Made by a program: the position numbers and the translations under genes. A stretch of DNA of 16,424 nucleotides from Bacteroidota bacterium. GTDB lineage: Bacteria > Bacteroidota > Bacteroidia > Bacteroidales > P3. Each line of letters opens with the position of its first letter. The first letter of the stretch is position 1. Location: assembly GCA_030540495.1 (NCBI GenBank), contig JAUNWC010000005.1, positions 1 to 16,424 of the forward strand, in the 5' to 3' direction. The notes beneath the pieces were generated by a model. The model searched no databases. It saw only the letters and a program-made list of their open reading frames with translations, and had not been told where the DNA came from. Shown in pieces: positions 1 to 8,898 of this stretch.

Positions 1-11
1 TCTGTGTTAGA

Positions 12-1454
12 TTATTTTTTGATATTAGGCTCTTCCAAACCAAGGTGTTTCTTTTTATCCATAATTTTCAAATAGATAGATATTATTAAAGCCAATATAC
101 CAAAACTTGCAAATATTACCAAAGGAATAGTATAGTCGTATGGTATAAATTCAGCATTAGCCGCTTTGGCTGCAATTACCTCTGCATTGTTTGCATTAGA
201 AGATTGCAAAACACTACCTATAAGCATAGGGACGAAACACAAACCAACGTTTTGTACCCAGAAAATTAAAGAATATGCACTACCTAAATATCTTGCGTCC
301 ATAATCTTAGGAACACTTGGCCACAAAGCCGCAGGCACTAAGGCAAAGGATATTCCCAAAACCACTATTGTTGCGTATGCAAGCAAATGGCTACGAGTTA
401 AAGGTAGTAAGAATGCAAAGACTAAATGACAGATTATCAATAGCAATGCACCAAACATAAGCATAGTTGCTCCCTTACCTTTTCTGTCAAGGAAATTGCC
501 AAGAAATGGAGTAATAACAGCCGCTCCTATAGGAAACCATCTAAATATATTAGAGGCTTGTTGAGGAGTTATTCCGTCTAAGTTACATTGAAGCATATTT
601 GCTCCATATCTTTGGAATGGGAATATGGCGGAATAATAAAGCACACACAACAATGCTACAATCCAAAATGTTTGAGAGGAAAGTATTTTGCCTATGTCAC
701 TAATTTTGAATTCTTCTTCTTTATTGGCACCTTCTGCTAAGGCTTTTTCTCCCAATTGCTTGTCAAATTTCTTGTCCATAACACAAAAGACAAGGAAGAA
801 AATCAAACCTATTAACAATAAAACAGTACAGAACGCAACAGAAGCCACAACTGTTTCTTTGCCAAAGAATGCTTCGCCTAAATGTGTTGCAATCCAAGGA
901 GATATAGAGAAAATAGCAAATACTCCTACTCGGGCAATAGCCATCTCCAAACCCATGGCCAAAGCCATTTCTTTGCCTTCAAACCACTTTGCTATGGCAC
1001 GAGAAACAGTAATACCTGCCATCTCACATCCACAACCAAATATCATAAAACCGAAAGCGGCCATTTTTGCACTGCCGGGCATGGCTACCCACCAAGTGTT
1101 AAGCCAAGCATTGAAACCTGTTGTTTGAAACCAATCACTTATACCAACAAACTTGATAACTGCTCCCAAAAACATAAGAGAGGCAGACAAAGTGCCGGTA
1201 AAACGAATTCCACACTTGTCAAGAATAATACCTGCTATTATAAGGAATCCACAAACATTTAGGATGTATTCTCCTGCAGCATATGTTCCAAAAGCGGAAG
1301 GAGACCAACCTCTTTCGGTTTCTACCAAACTTTGCAATGGAGACATTAAATCCACAAACATATAGCCGAAAAACATCATTAAAGCAATGAGAATCAAGGC
1401 CGTCCAACGTGCTACTGGGCTGTCGTTAATTAACTTTTGAATTTTTTCTGTCAT
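12..1454 (-). CDS. Major facilitator superfamily (MFS) transporter
   Basis: Predicted inner-membrane transporter of 480 residues with about 12 hydrophobic segments in two halves, the normal MFS size. A motif A-like stretch, GIILDKCGIR (about residues 75-84), follows the second membrane segment, and a related FLGNFLDRKGKG stretch lies at the equivalent place in the C-terminal half. A charged cytoplasmic loop (about residues 228-260, rich in Lys and Glu) joins the halves. There is no signal peptide, as expected for this fold. The start codon is the first Met after the upstream -7 box; no Shine-Dalgarno is visible, as is usual in Bacteroidota. The gene diverges from secDF and appears to be a single-gene unit within the window. 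Substrate cannot be read from the sequence. I have a weak impression of similarity to the MFSD1-like dipeptide transporter group, but this is from memory and unverified. The family call is secure; the substrate is unknown. Confidence 0.9.
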   Translation of the reverse strand: MTEKIQKLINDSPVARWTALILIALMMFFGYMFVDLMSPLQSLVETERGWSPSAFGTYAAGEYILNVCGFLIIAGIILDKCGIRFTGTLSASLMFLGAVIKFVGISDWFQTTGFNAWLNTWWVAMPGSAKMAAFGFMIFGCGCEMAGITVSRAIAKWFEGKEMALAMGLEMAIARVGVFAIFSISPWIATHLGEAFFGKETVVASVAFCTVLLLIGLIFFLVFCVMDKKFDKQLGEKALAEGANKEEEFKISDIGKILSSQTFWIVALLCVLYYSAIFPFQRYGANMLQCNLDGITPQQASNIFRWFPIGAAVITPFLGNFLDRKGKGATMLMFGALLLIICHLVFAFLLPLTRSHLLAYATIVVLGISFALVPAALWPSVPKIMDARYLGSAYSLIFWVQNVGLCFVPMLIGSVLQSSNANNAEVIAAKAANAEFIPYDYTIPLVIFASFGILALIISIYLKIMDKKKHLGLEEPNIKK

Positions 1455-1494
1455 AACTATTCTATTTATTTAATTAAAAATTTGTTTCAAAGTG

Positions 1495-1502
1495 CAAAGT
1501 TA
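1495..1502 (-). promoter_or_regulatory. -7 box of the MFS gene promoter
   Basis: Read on the minus strand this is TAACTTTG, an exact match to the Bacteroidota -7 consensus TAnnTTTG, about 40 bp upstream of the MFS start codon. No convincing TTTG -33 element sits 19-21 bp further upstream; the nearest TTTG on that strand is about 31 bp away (1534-1537). Transcription would be expected to start near 1488, leaving a leader of about 35 nt. Confidence 0.55.
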
Positions 1503-1759
1503 TTATTTCTTTATTATAGTTTGTATGTTTTTTCAAACTTTTTTTGTTTTCTTGCTTCATCTTTCTCTTTATACCTATTATCAAACCTTTGTTATACATA
1601 TTCCCTCATTTTTTTCCTATTATCCATATCTATAATTAATAGTTTTAAATTTCTAATATTCAAAAAATTATAATTTTTTTTCTTTTTAATTCTTTTATCA
1701 AAATAACTCTTTTTTGTAAAAAAAATCAAAAGAAATTATGTAGATTTGAAATATTAGTA
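1503..1759. other. Divergent intergenic region, G-poor and pyrimidine-rich on the + strand
   Basis: This non-coding stretch lies between the two divergent -7 boxes. It is dominated by T and A on the + strand and almost lacks G: from 1561 to 1680 I count 2 G against 20 C. It contains many T tracts and a few A tracts near 1717-1725. I see no convincing gene, clear palindromic operator, tRNA or riboswitch. The + strand open frame that spans 1437-1673 has a Phe/Leu/Ser/Tyr-rich composition, which is what translated pyrimidine-rich DNA gives, and is not called. The region presumably holds upstream promoter elements for both neighbours. Confidence 0.6.
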
Positions 1760-1767
1760 TAAATTTG
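1760..1767 (+). promoter_or_regulatory. -7 box of the secDF operon promoter
   Basis: TAAATTTG matches the Bacteroidota TAnnTTTG -7 consensus exactly and lies about 50 bp upstream of the secDF start codon. The -33 element is unclear: a TTTG at 1745-1748 is too close (11 bp spacer), and at the expected distance there is only a TATG near 1737-1740. Transcription would begin near 1774 with a leader of about 40 nt. Confidence 0.5.
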
Positions 1768-1816
1768 CAATTTTAAAAAACTATGCAAACTTGATAAAAA
1801 ATAAACTTGAGTAAAA

Positions 1817-4800
1817 ATGCAAAATAAAGGAGCTATTAGAGTTATTGCAGTAATATTTGCCCTGATATGTATCTATCAGCTTTCTTTTACCCTTGTTACC
1901 AAGAGGGTTGAAAGCAGAGCCGAAGACTATGGCAAGCAAATGGCTGCAAAGGAGATGCAGAGTCTTAAGTTGGACTTATCGGATGCAGATAAGGTGGCTT
2001 ATAAGGACTCTATTGAAGATGCAAGAGAAAATGCGTATTTGGATTCTATTTCAGAGGAAACGGTTTATAATTTCCTATTTATGCGTAAATTCTCCTACAA
2101 GGAATGTAAGGCAAGAGAAATAAATCTTGGTCTTGACCTTAAGGGGGGTATGAACGTTATGATGGAGGTTTCTACTGTTGATGTAATAAAGAGTCTTGCA
2201 TCAAACCCAGAGGATGAAACAATAACCTCTTTATTAAACAGAGCAACAGTTCTACACCGCCAAAATGGAGGTAGATATATAGACCGCTTTGCCGATGCTG
2301 TAAAAGAGGCTAAGAATATAGAATTAGCGGCATTTTTTAGTACAAAGTTAAAAGACAAAGGTATAACCAAGAATTCTTCTAACGACCAAGTTATCTCGGC
2401 TATAAGTAGTCAATGTAGTGATGCATTTCAGACTACTTATCAAGTTCTTTCCAAACGTATAGACAAATTTGGAGTTGCTCAACCAACAATACAAAAGTTG
2501 GATGCTACAGAAAGAATTCTTATAGAATTGCCGGGTGTGAAAGACCCACAACGTGTTACCAACTTATTGGAAGGTAGCGCTCGTTTACAGTTTTGGTTGG
2601 TAGAAAAAGATTTGAATAAAGCAATTAGGGCTTTGCAAGATATGGATGCATGGCTTTCTGTTGGTGACCGTTCTTCAGAAGAAAAGCAAGCGGAGGATGT
2701 TTCTGAAATATCTTCCACTCTTAGTGCCACAGAGCAAATTGCTAACACAGAAAATAATACGGTAGTGGAGAATACAACAAAGAAAAATCCATTACTTTCT
2801 TTGTTTACCCCAACCAATACTCAGATGAGTTTGGCTGTTGCTACTGCTCAAGGTCAAAATCGTGCAGAAATTAACAGACTTTTGAAAAAGGCACAATCCA
2901 AAATGCCTAAGGACTTATTGTTCTTGTGGTCGGCTAAACCTATTTCAAAAACCAATGAATATGAATTATACGCCGTACATGTAGAAAAGAACGGTCCTTT
3001 GTTAGACGGAGATGTTATTTCGGACGCAAGAGACGATTTTAATAACACCGGTAGTCCAGTTGTTTCTATGGTGATGAAAGATGAAGCCGCAAGAAAGTGG
3101 GCTAAGATAACGGGCAACCATGTAGGAGAATGTATAGCAATAGTTTTGGATAGTGTTGTTTATTCTGCTCCGAGGGTTAATGGAGAAATAGACGGTGGTC
3201 GTTCAGAGATTTCTGGTCATTTTACTGTAGAAGAGACAAAAGACTTGTCTAATATATTAAAGTCAGGTAAATTGACTGCTCCAGCAAAGATAGTTCAAGA
3301 ATCTGTTGTAGGTCCTTCTTTGGGAGAAGAGTCTATTAAGGCCGGTATGATTTCCTTCTTGTTTGCCATCTTGCTTGTATTAGTATATATGCTATTCTTC
3401 TATAGCACAGCGGGTGTTGCGGCTTGTGTTGCACTTGTTGTCAATCTGTTCTTCTTGTTTGGTGTGCTAGCCTCCTTAGGTGCTGTTCTTACTTTGCCGG
3501 GTATAGCAGGTATAGTGCTTACTATGGGTATGGCTGTGGATGCCAACGTTATTATTAACGAACGTGTAAAAGAAGAGTTGCTTAAAGGTAAAAATGTTGC
3601 CTCGGCTATATCGGATGGATACAAAGTCGCATATTCTGCAATTATAGACGGTAATGTTACCACCTTGCTTACAGGTATAGTGCTTGCTTATTTTGGTAGT
3701 GGTCCCGTACAAGGTTTTGCTATAGTTTTGTGTATAGGTATTTTGACTACTTTATTCTCTGGTATATTTGTTTCAAGACTTGTATTTGAGTCTCTGTTAA
3801 ATAAAAAAGGAGGAGAAAAACGTAATATTGCTTTCTACACCAAACTAACCCAACACTTCCTTGAAAATCCAAAGGTTAATTTTGTTGGTACTCATAAGAA
3901 ACAATGGATAGTTGTGGTTTTGTTGGCTATTATAGCCATAGGTTCTCTAACCTTTAAGGGCTTAGATATGGGTGTGGATTTTGCTGGAGGTAGAACATAC
4001 GTACTTCGTTTTGACCAAGATGTTCAGCCAGAGGCTATTCGTTCTGCCCTTACCAAAGAATATGGTTCTGCACCTGAGGTGAAAACATATGGTCCTTCCT
4101 ATCAAGTTAAGGTTACAACAGACTATAAAATAAAAGAGGACAATGAGGCTGTAAATAACGAGTCTATTGCCAAATTATTTAACGCAACAAAACCTTTCTA
4201 CAAAGATAATACCATGACTTTGGAGAAATTCCGTTCTACTCAAACAAGTCCATTGGGTATTATATCTTCCGAGAAGGTTGGACCTACTATGGCTGAGGAT
4301 ATACAACGTTCTGCTATTATCGCTGTTTTGGTATCTTTGTTGCTTATATTCATATATATTGCTATAAGATTCAAAAAATGGCAATATGGTATTGCTTCTC
4401 TTGCATCTCTAACTTTTGATGCACTTGTTACTATAGGAGCCTTTTCTTTATTTAACAAGATTATGCCTTTTAGTTTGGAGGTAGACCAACAGTTTGTGGC
4501 AGTTGTTTTGACGGTAATAGGTTACTCTGTTAATGATACTGTTATAGTCTTTGACCGTGTAAGAGAAAATGTTTATCTTTTCCCTAAGGAAAACTATGGC
4601 AAATTAATGAATGATGCTATGAATCAAACACTTTCTCGTACATTCAATACTTTGGGAACAACACTCCTTACCTTATTAGTAATATTTATATTTGGTGGAG
4701 ATGGTTTGAGAGGATTTTCTTTCACCATGTTTATAGGTATTGCTGCCGGATGTTTTGCTTCTCTTTGTGTTGCTTGTCCTACGGCTTATGCTTTGATAAC

Positions 4801-4825
4801 ACGCAAAAGAAAAAAGGATAACTAA
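1817..4825 (+). CDS. secDF: Fused protein translocase subunit SecDF
   Basis: Accessory motor of the Sec translocon: it uses the proton gradient to help complete export of preproteins through SecYEG. SecD and SecF are fused in one 1002-residue chain, the usual form in Bacteroidota. The SecD half has a first membrane segment (about 7-25), the LGLDLKGGMNVMMEV motif (around 105), the large periplasmic P1 domain with VLSKRIDKFGVAQPTIQ, then a five-segment cluster (about 505-675) with GMAVDANVIINERV; its Asp575 corresponds to the membrane Asp implicated in proton use. The SecF half begins near 697 and carries GVDFAGG and GYSVNDTVIVFDRVREN, with Asp907 as the counterpart. A Ser/Thr/Asn/Glu-rich stretch (about 280-345) lies within P1. 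The ATG is about 50 bp after a good -7 box. It is the first gene of a close + strand series; the next gene starts 10 bp after its stop. Confidence 0.97.
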   Translation: MQNKGAIRVIAVIFALICIYQLSFTLVTKRVESRAEDYGKQMAAKEMQSLKLDLSDADKVAYKDSIEDARENAYLDSISEETVYNFLFMRKFSYKECKAREINLGLDLKGGMNVMMEVSTVDVIKSLASNPEDETITSLLNRATVLHRQNGGRYIDRFADAVKEAKNIELAAFFSTKLKDKGITKNSSNDQVISAISSQCSDAFQTTYQVLSKRIDKFGVAQPTIQKLDATERILIELPGVKDPQRVTNLLEGSARLQFWLVEKDLNKAIRALQDMDAWLSVGDRSSEEKQAEDVSEISSTLSATEQIANTENNTVVENTTKKNPLLSLFTPTNTQMSLAVATAQGQNRAEINRLLKKAQSKMPKDLLFLWSAKPISKTNEYELYAVHVEKNGPLLDGDVISDARDDFNNTGSPVVSMVMKDEAARKWAKITGNHVGECIAIVLDSVVYSAPRVNGEIDGGRSEISGHFTVEETKDLSNILKSGKLTAPAKIVQESVVGPSLGEESIKAGMISFLFAILLVLVYMLFFYSTAGVAACVALVVNLFFLFGVLASLGAVLTLPGIAGIVLTMGMAVDANVIINERVKEELLKGKNVASAISDGYKVAYSAIIDGNVTTLLTGIVLAYFGSGPVQGFAIVLCIGILTTLFSGIFVSRLVFESLLNKKGGEKRNIAFYTKLTQHFLENPKVNFVGTHKKQWIVVVLLAIIAIGSLTFKGLDMGVDFAGGRTYVLRFDQDVQPEAIRSALTKEYGSAPEVKTYGPSYQVKVTTDYKIKEDNEAVNNESIAKLFNATKPFYKDNTMTLEKFRSTQTSPLGIISSEKVGPTMAEDIQRSAIIAVLVSLLLIFIYIAIRFKKWQYGIASLASLTFDALVTIGAFSLFNKIMPFSLEVDQQFVAVVLTVIGYSVNDTVIVFDRVRENVYLFPKENYGKLMNDAMNQTLSRTFNTLGTTLLTLLVIFIFGGDGLRGFSFTMFIGIAAGCFASLCVACPTAYALITRKRKKDN

Positions 4826-4835
4826 ATAGTAAAGA

Positions 4836-5138
4836 ATGAAAACCTTATTGATAATAATCGCACTGATAATACTTTCTTCTTCTTTTTTTAAGAAGAAGAA
4901 AGTTCAGAGTATTCCTAAGGAGCAAGAGGTAGACTTTGATGCTTATTTAGAAGAGCAAGAGCAGAGGCAGAGTTGGGCAACTCCTCAAAAAGCTTCCTCT
5001 TACACCAATATTACTAATAAGGTTGAAGATATAAAACATAAATCGGATAATAAACAGGGTCAGGTTAAGAAGAAAAAATTTGATGTTAAATCTGCAATAA
5101 TCTATTCTTCAATAATGGAAAGACCCTATAAGTACTAA
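4836..5138 (+). CDS. Small membrane-anchored hypothetical protein downstream of secDF
   Basis: A 100-residue protein of unknown function. It starts with a hydrophobic segment (residues 3-18) followed directly by KKKK. By the positive-inside rule this suggests a single N-terminal anchor with the remainder cytoplasmic; an uncleaved signal peptide is the alternative. The middle is acidic and glutamine-rich (DFDAYLEEQEQRQ), then polar, and the C-terminus carries FDVKSAIIYSSIMERPYKY. That tail resembles an ending I associate with small conserved Bacteroidota proteins, but I could not verify this. The frame is credible because it starts 10 bp after secDF, ends 23 bp before the receptor gene and follows the local codon use. 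A role with SecDF is possible from position only. A perfect inverted repeat lies within codons 12-23. Confidence 0.75.
   Translation: MKTLLIIIALIILSSSFFKKKKVQSIPKEQEVDFDAYLEEQEQRQSWATPQKASSYTNITNKVEDIKHKSDNKQGQVKKKKFDVKSAIIYSSIMERPYKY
4871..4903 (+). repeat. Perfect 14-bp inverted repeat (hairpin) inside the small gene
   Basis: The left arm 4871-4884 (ACTTTCTTCTTCTT) and right arm 4890-4903 (AAGAAGAAGAAAGT) are exact reverse complements separated by five T. The stem has four G-C pairs. It covers the codons for SSSFFKKKK just after the start of the small gene and about 46 nt after the secDF stop. No T run follows the right arm, so it does not look like a classical intrinsic terminator. It could slow ribosomes, stabilise an mRNA end, or simply be a by-product of Ser-Phe-Lys codons. 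Confidence 0.7.
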
Positions 5139-5161
5139 TCAGAAAAAACATAATACACTAT

Positions 5162-8100
5162 ATGAGTATGCTTAAAAGAATATTATTTACGCTCGGGTTG
5201 CTTATAGCAACTAATGTAATGTATGCGCAAGGTGTTCTTACGGGTACTATTACAGATGAAAAAACAAAAGAGCCGTTACCTTTTGTAAACGTCATTGTCC
5301 TCCAAAATGGCGAGCAGAAGGGTGGTGCTCAGACGGGAATGGATGGTACGTATCAAATCAAGCCATTGAATCCCGGAACCTATGATGTTAAGGCATCTTT
5401 TATCGGTTATGCTACGGCCATAAAAACAGGTGTAAGAGTTTCTGCTACAGGTTTCTCAGCCGGTGGTGACTTGGAACTTAAACCTGAATCTACTACATTG
5501 GGTGAGGTAACCGTTACTGAGTATCAAGTACCTTTGATTCAAAAGGGTCAAGCCACTTCTGGTGGTAGAATTACCTCAGAGGACATTGAAAAGATTACTG
5601 CAAATTCAGTAGATGCCATATTGGCTACTATGGGTGGAGTGCAAGACAATGACGGAAGTTCAGGCACGGCACGTGGTGAGTCAAATATGCAACAGTATGT
5701 AAATGGAGCAAAAAAATCTACTGTAAATGTTCCAAAATCGGCTATTGCGGATATTCAGATTATATTAGGAGGTACTCCTGCAAGTTATGGAGAGTCTTTG
5801 GGAGGTACAACTAATATAACCCTAAAACCACCGCAGAATAAATTTGAGGGTATGCTTTCTTATCGTACTTCTGAGCCTTTTAATGATAGAGGTTATCACA
5901 GAGCCGATTTGTATTTGACAGGACCTATTTGGACAAAAACAAATAAAAGTACCAATACAACGAGAACTATAATAGGTTTCCGTTTGTCTGGTTTTTATTC
6001 TCATGCTTCCTCAGGTTTGTTTGCTGACGGTAGAGAGCCATATATGATTAAGGATTCTGCTTTGGCAAGAATTTCTCAGTCTCCTTTGGTTTATGATGTT
6101 CAAACAGGTGTGAATTATGCAGCGAGTTACTTACAAAAGGATGCTTTTGAGCAAGTAGGTCGTATTCCAAATATAGGTAGTAATTTCTTCTACTTAGAGG
6201 GTGGTTTGGATTTCGCTTTGTCTAATAGAACTACTTTGAAACTTAGTGGAGAATTTACCTATTCTTATGGTAAGAATAGTGGAGATTTGTTGCTAAACAA
6301 TGATAATAATTCTTCTTACAAGGGATATACTTATCAGATTATGGCAGATTTTACTCATAAATTGTCTACTGATAATAGTTCCACGGCATTGATAAAGAAT
6401 GTTATGTTCAATGTTTTGGCATCATACGAGAAAACTTATTCTGTAAGTGCCTACAACCCTGATTTTGATGACGATTATTTCAAATATGGTTATGTTGGTA
6501 AATTTACTTCATATTGGTCTCCTACCTACAATCTTGCAAAATTGGATATTGATGGAGATGGCACAGAAGAGTGGGTAAAACAACTTACTTCTTGGAGTCA
6601 AGATTCTATGACTTTCCGTGCAGCAAACTACAATCCTGGATTGGTGGCTTATACAAATCAGTTGTATTATAGTGATGAGTTTGCTTCTCTAAGAGCAAAT
6701 TCTTATGTAACAAGAAATGCTGATTATTTGCAGGCTTATAAGGGTCTTATGAACGGAGATTATCCTACTTCTATTTATAGTTTGTATTCTAACTATGGTA
6801 CTCCTCCTTTCACTTATACTAAGGCGGACAATGACTATATTTATGCAACTGCTAAGATTTCTGCCGATGTCGGCAAACATCAATTAGAAATAGGTTTCCA
6901 ATACGACCAAAAAACATACGCTTCATTTAGTTTGAATGCGGGAGGTCTTTGGACTTTGATGCGTCAAAGACAAAACCTACACAACTTGGCCCCAGATTAC
7001 TCCAATCCTATAATAGATAATTCTGGTTACTATCCTGTTGTGACTTACAATAGAAACTATGATGCAGGTTCTCAATCTCACTTTGATATGTATTTGAGAG
7101 AGCGTTTGCGCAATTTGGGTTATAGTAATATTACAGATGTATCCATGTTGGATATAGATAGTTATGACCCAGATGTATTCTCTTTGGATTTATTCTCTAC
7201 AGACGAGTTATATAACAATGGTAATCCTTATATATCTATAAGAGGTTTTGACCATACAGGAGAGAAAATATCGGGCAAAACTTCTCTAAAAGACTTCTTT
7301 ACAGGAAAGAATGGCAATAGAGTACTTGGAGCATGGCAACCTATATATATGGCTGGTTATATTCAAGACCAATTCTTCTTTAGAGACCTTGTGTTCAACA
7401 TAGGTGTTCGTGTTGATAGATTTGATGGTAATCAAATGGTATTGAAAGACCCTTATTTGATATATGATGCTTATACAGTAAAAGATTTGCGTAAAGCAGG
7501 TAATAGTTCTCAAATACCTTCTACCATACCAGATGATGCTGTTGTTTATGTTGACCAACTTTCAGAAGGAGAATCTTTGCCTACAAATGATGTAACTATA
7601 ACAGGGTTTAGACGTGGTTATGGTTCAGATGTAACATGGTATACTGCTGACGGTACAATTACCACAGACCCTTCTCGTGTTTCTGGTGCTTCTGGTCAGC
7701 CATTGCCTTTTAGAAAAGGTACTCTTCTATCTACAGGTTTCCCTACAGAAATATCTACAGATGCTTTTGAAGACTACAAACCTCAGATAGTAGCAATGCC
7801 TCGTATCGCTTTGTCTTTCCCTGTTTCAGATAAATCAGAGTTTAAGGCTTCTTATGACATTATTGCTCGTCGTCCTTCTGAGACCTATTGGCAAGCACCG
7901 TACGCAAGTTATTTGTATATGTCAAATTTGAGTGAACCTACTTTGACAAACCCTAATCTAAAACCAGAGAAAATTACCAACTATGAGTTAGGTTTCCAAC
8001 AGGTTCTTTCAAAACATTCTTCTTTGACTATTTCTGCTTATTACAAACAGACAAGAGACCTTATCAACTTGGTTCAGTATGTTGGAGCAGACCCTAAGAA

Positions 8101-8860
8101 CATATACTATACTTACGACAATCAAGATTATCGTACCACTAAGGGTATGACCATACAATATGACCTTAGACGTATTAAGAATGTAAGAGCATCTGCAAGT
8201 TATACTCTTCAATATGCAGAGGGTACAACAGGTTTGAGTTCTTCTACCATAGTATCTTTGATACGTGCAGGTTATCCTAATGTAAAGATGATGTTCCCTA
8301 TTAGTGATGATAGAAGACATGCCTTTAAGTTCAACTTAGACTTCCGCTACGAAGGAGGCAATAAGTACAATGGTCCTACAACAAAGAGAAAAGTTACAGA
8401 TAAGGATGGTAATACAAAGGTAAAAACTATCAAATGGTTGCAAAACTTTGGTGTTAATCTAACAGGTGTTGTACAATCAGGTACTCCTTATACCAAATTG
8501 TATAGCCAAAATCAACAAACCATTGTAGGTTCTTTCCGTGGCGCTCGTTTGCCTTGGTACTATCGTGTGGATTTGACTGTGGATAAGGCCTTTATTATCA
8601 AAGTAGGAAAACGTAATACAATATTGGATGTGTTCTGTTCTATAACCAATGTTCTTGATATCAAAAACATAACCAGCGTTTATTCCGTTACAGGAGACCC
8701 TGATGATGATGGTTATTTGACAGACCCAGAAACTCAAACTACTATACGTGCTCAGTTAAATGAGTCTGCATTTAGAAATTATTATTCTATGTATTTGAAT
8801 TCTAATTACCTTTACTCTACTCCAAGGAGTATAGAAATAGGTGTTTCTTATCAGTTCTAA
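5162..8860 (+). CDS. TonB-dependent receptor-like outer-membrane protein with carboxypeptidase-regulatory-like domain
   Basis: A 1232-residue predicted outer-membrane beta-barrel. A signal peptide ends around Ala22 (MYA|QG). Residues 24 to about 113 form a CarboxypepD_reg-like beta-sandwich (GVLTGTITDEKTKEPLPFVNV, then DGTYQIKPLNPGTYDVKASFIGY with a short gap), common on Bacteroidota TonB-dependent receptors. LGEVTVTE follows at the usual position. The plug (about 125-225) includes ITSEDIEKI and GGTPASYGESLGGTTNIT. The remainder is aromatic-rich barrel sequence, with the receptor-type NPNLKPEKITNYELGFQ near 930 and a terminal Phe after alternating residues, as expected for barrel assembly. 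Unlike SusC systems there is no SusD-like lipoprotein next to it; the following genes are the giant CTD protein and the PorV/PorQ-like protein. Ligand is unknown. ATG at 5168 is an alternative start. No promoter is seen in the 23-bp gap before it, so it is probably co-transcribed with secDF. Confidence 0.9.
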   Translation: MSMLKRILFTLGLLIATNVMYAQGVLTGTITDEKTKEPLPFVNVIVLQNGEQKGGAQTGMDGTYQIKPLNPGTYDVKASFIGYATAIKTGVRVSATGFSAGGDLELKPESTTLGEVTVTEYQVPLIQKGQATSGGRITSEDIEKITANSVDAILATMGGVQDNDGSSGTARGESNMQQYVNGAKKSTVNVPKSAIADIQIILGGTPASYGESLGGTTNITLKPPQNKFEGMLSYRTSEPFNDRGYHRADLYLTGPIWTKTNKSTNTTRTIIGFRLSGFYSHASSGLFADGREPYMIKDSALARISQSPLVYDVQTGVNYAASYLQKDAFEQVGRIPNIGSNFFYLEGGLDFALSNRTTLKLSGEFTYSYGKNSGDLLLNNDNNSSYKGYTYQIMADFTHKLSTDNSSTALIKNVMFNVLASYEKTYSVSAYNPDFDDDYFKYGYVGKFTSYWSPTYNLAKLDIDGDGTEEWVKQLTSWSQDSMTFRAANYNPGLVAYTNQLYYSDEFASLRANSYVTRNADYLQAYKGLMNGDYPTSIYSLYSNYGTPPFTYTKADNDYIYATAKISADVGKHQLEIGFQYDQKTYASFSLNAGGLWTLMRQRQNLHNLAPDYSNPIIDNSGYYPVVTYNRNYDAGSQSHFDMYLRERLRNLGYSNITDVSMLDIDSYDPDVFSLDLFSTDELYNNGNPYISIRGFDHTGEKISGKTSLKDFFTGKNGNRVLGAWQPIYMAGYIQDQFFFRDLVFNIGVRVDRFDGNQMVLKDPYLIYDAYTVKDLRKAGNSSQIPSTIPDDAVVYVDQLSEGESLPTNDVTITGFRRGYGSDVTWYTADGTITTDPSRVSGASGQPLPFRKGTLLSTGFPTEISTDAFEDYKPQIVAMPRIALSFPVSDKSEFKASYDIIARRPSETYWQAPYASYLYMSNLSEPTLTNPNLKPEKITNYELGFQQVLSKHSSLTISAYYKQTRDLINLVQYVGADPKNIYYTYDNQDYRTTKGMTIQYDLRRIKNVRASASYTLQYAEGTTGLSSSTIVSLIRAGYPNVKMMFPISDDRRHAFKFNLDFRYEGGNKYNGPTTKRKVTDKDGNTKVKTIKWLQNFGVNLTGVVQSGTPYTKLYSQNQQTIVGSFRGARLPWYYRVDLTVDKAFIIKVGKRNTILDVFCSITNVLDIKNITSVYSVTGDPDDDGYLTDPETQTTIRAQLNESAFRNYYSMYLNSNYLYSTPRSIEIGVSYQF

Positions 8861-8898
8861 TATTGTAGTATTAAAATAGAGAAAATAAATTAGAAGTT

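Noticed and set aside
688..1128. A 146-codon + strand frame opposite the MFS gene
   Set aside because: The minus-strand frame gives a clear 12-segment transporter; the + frame shows no recognisable motif.
1437..1673. A 78-codon + strand open frame in the intergenic region
   Set aside because: It starts inside the MFS gene, crosses that gene's promoter, and has the Phe/Leu/Ser/Tyr composition produced by translating pyrimidine-rich DNA.
1745..1767. TTTG at 1745-1748 as the -33 partner of the secDF -7 box
   Set aside because: The spacer is only 11 bp, against about 19-21 bp expected, so only the -7 box was reported with moderate confidence.
5162..8860. Calling the receptor a SusC-type glycan importer
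   Set aside because: No SusD-like lipoprotein or glycan enzyme is adjacent; the neighbours point to surface protein handling instead.
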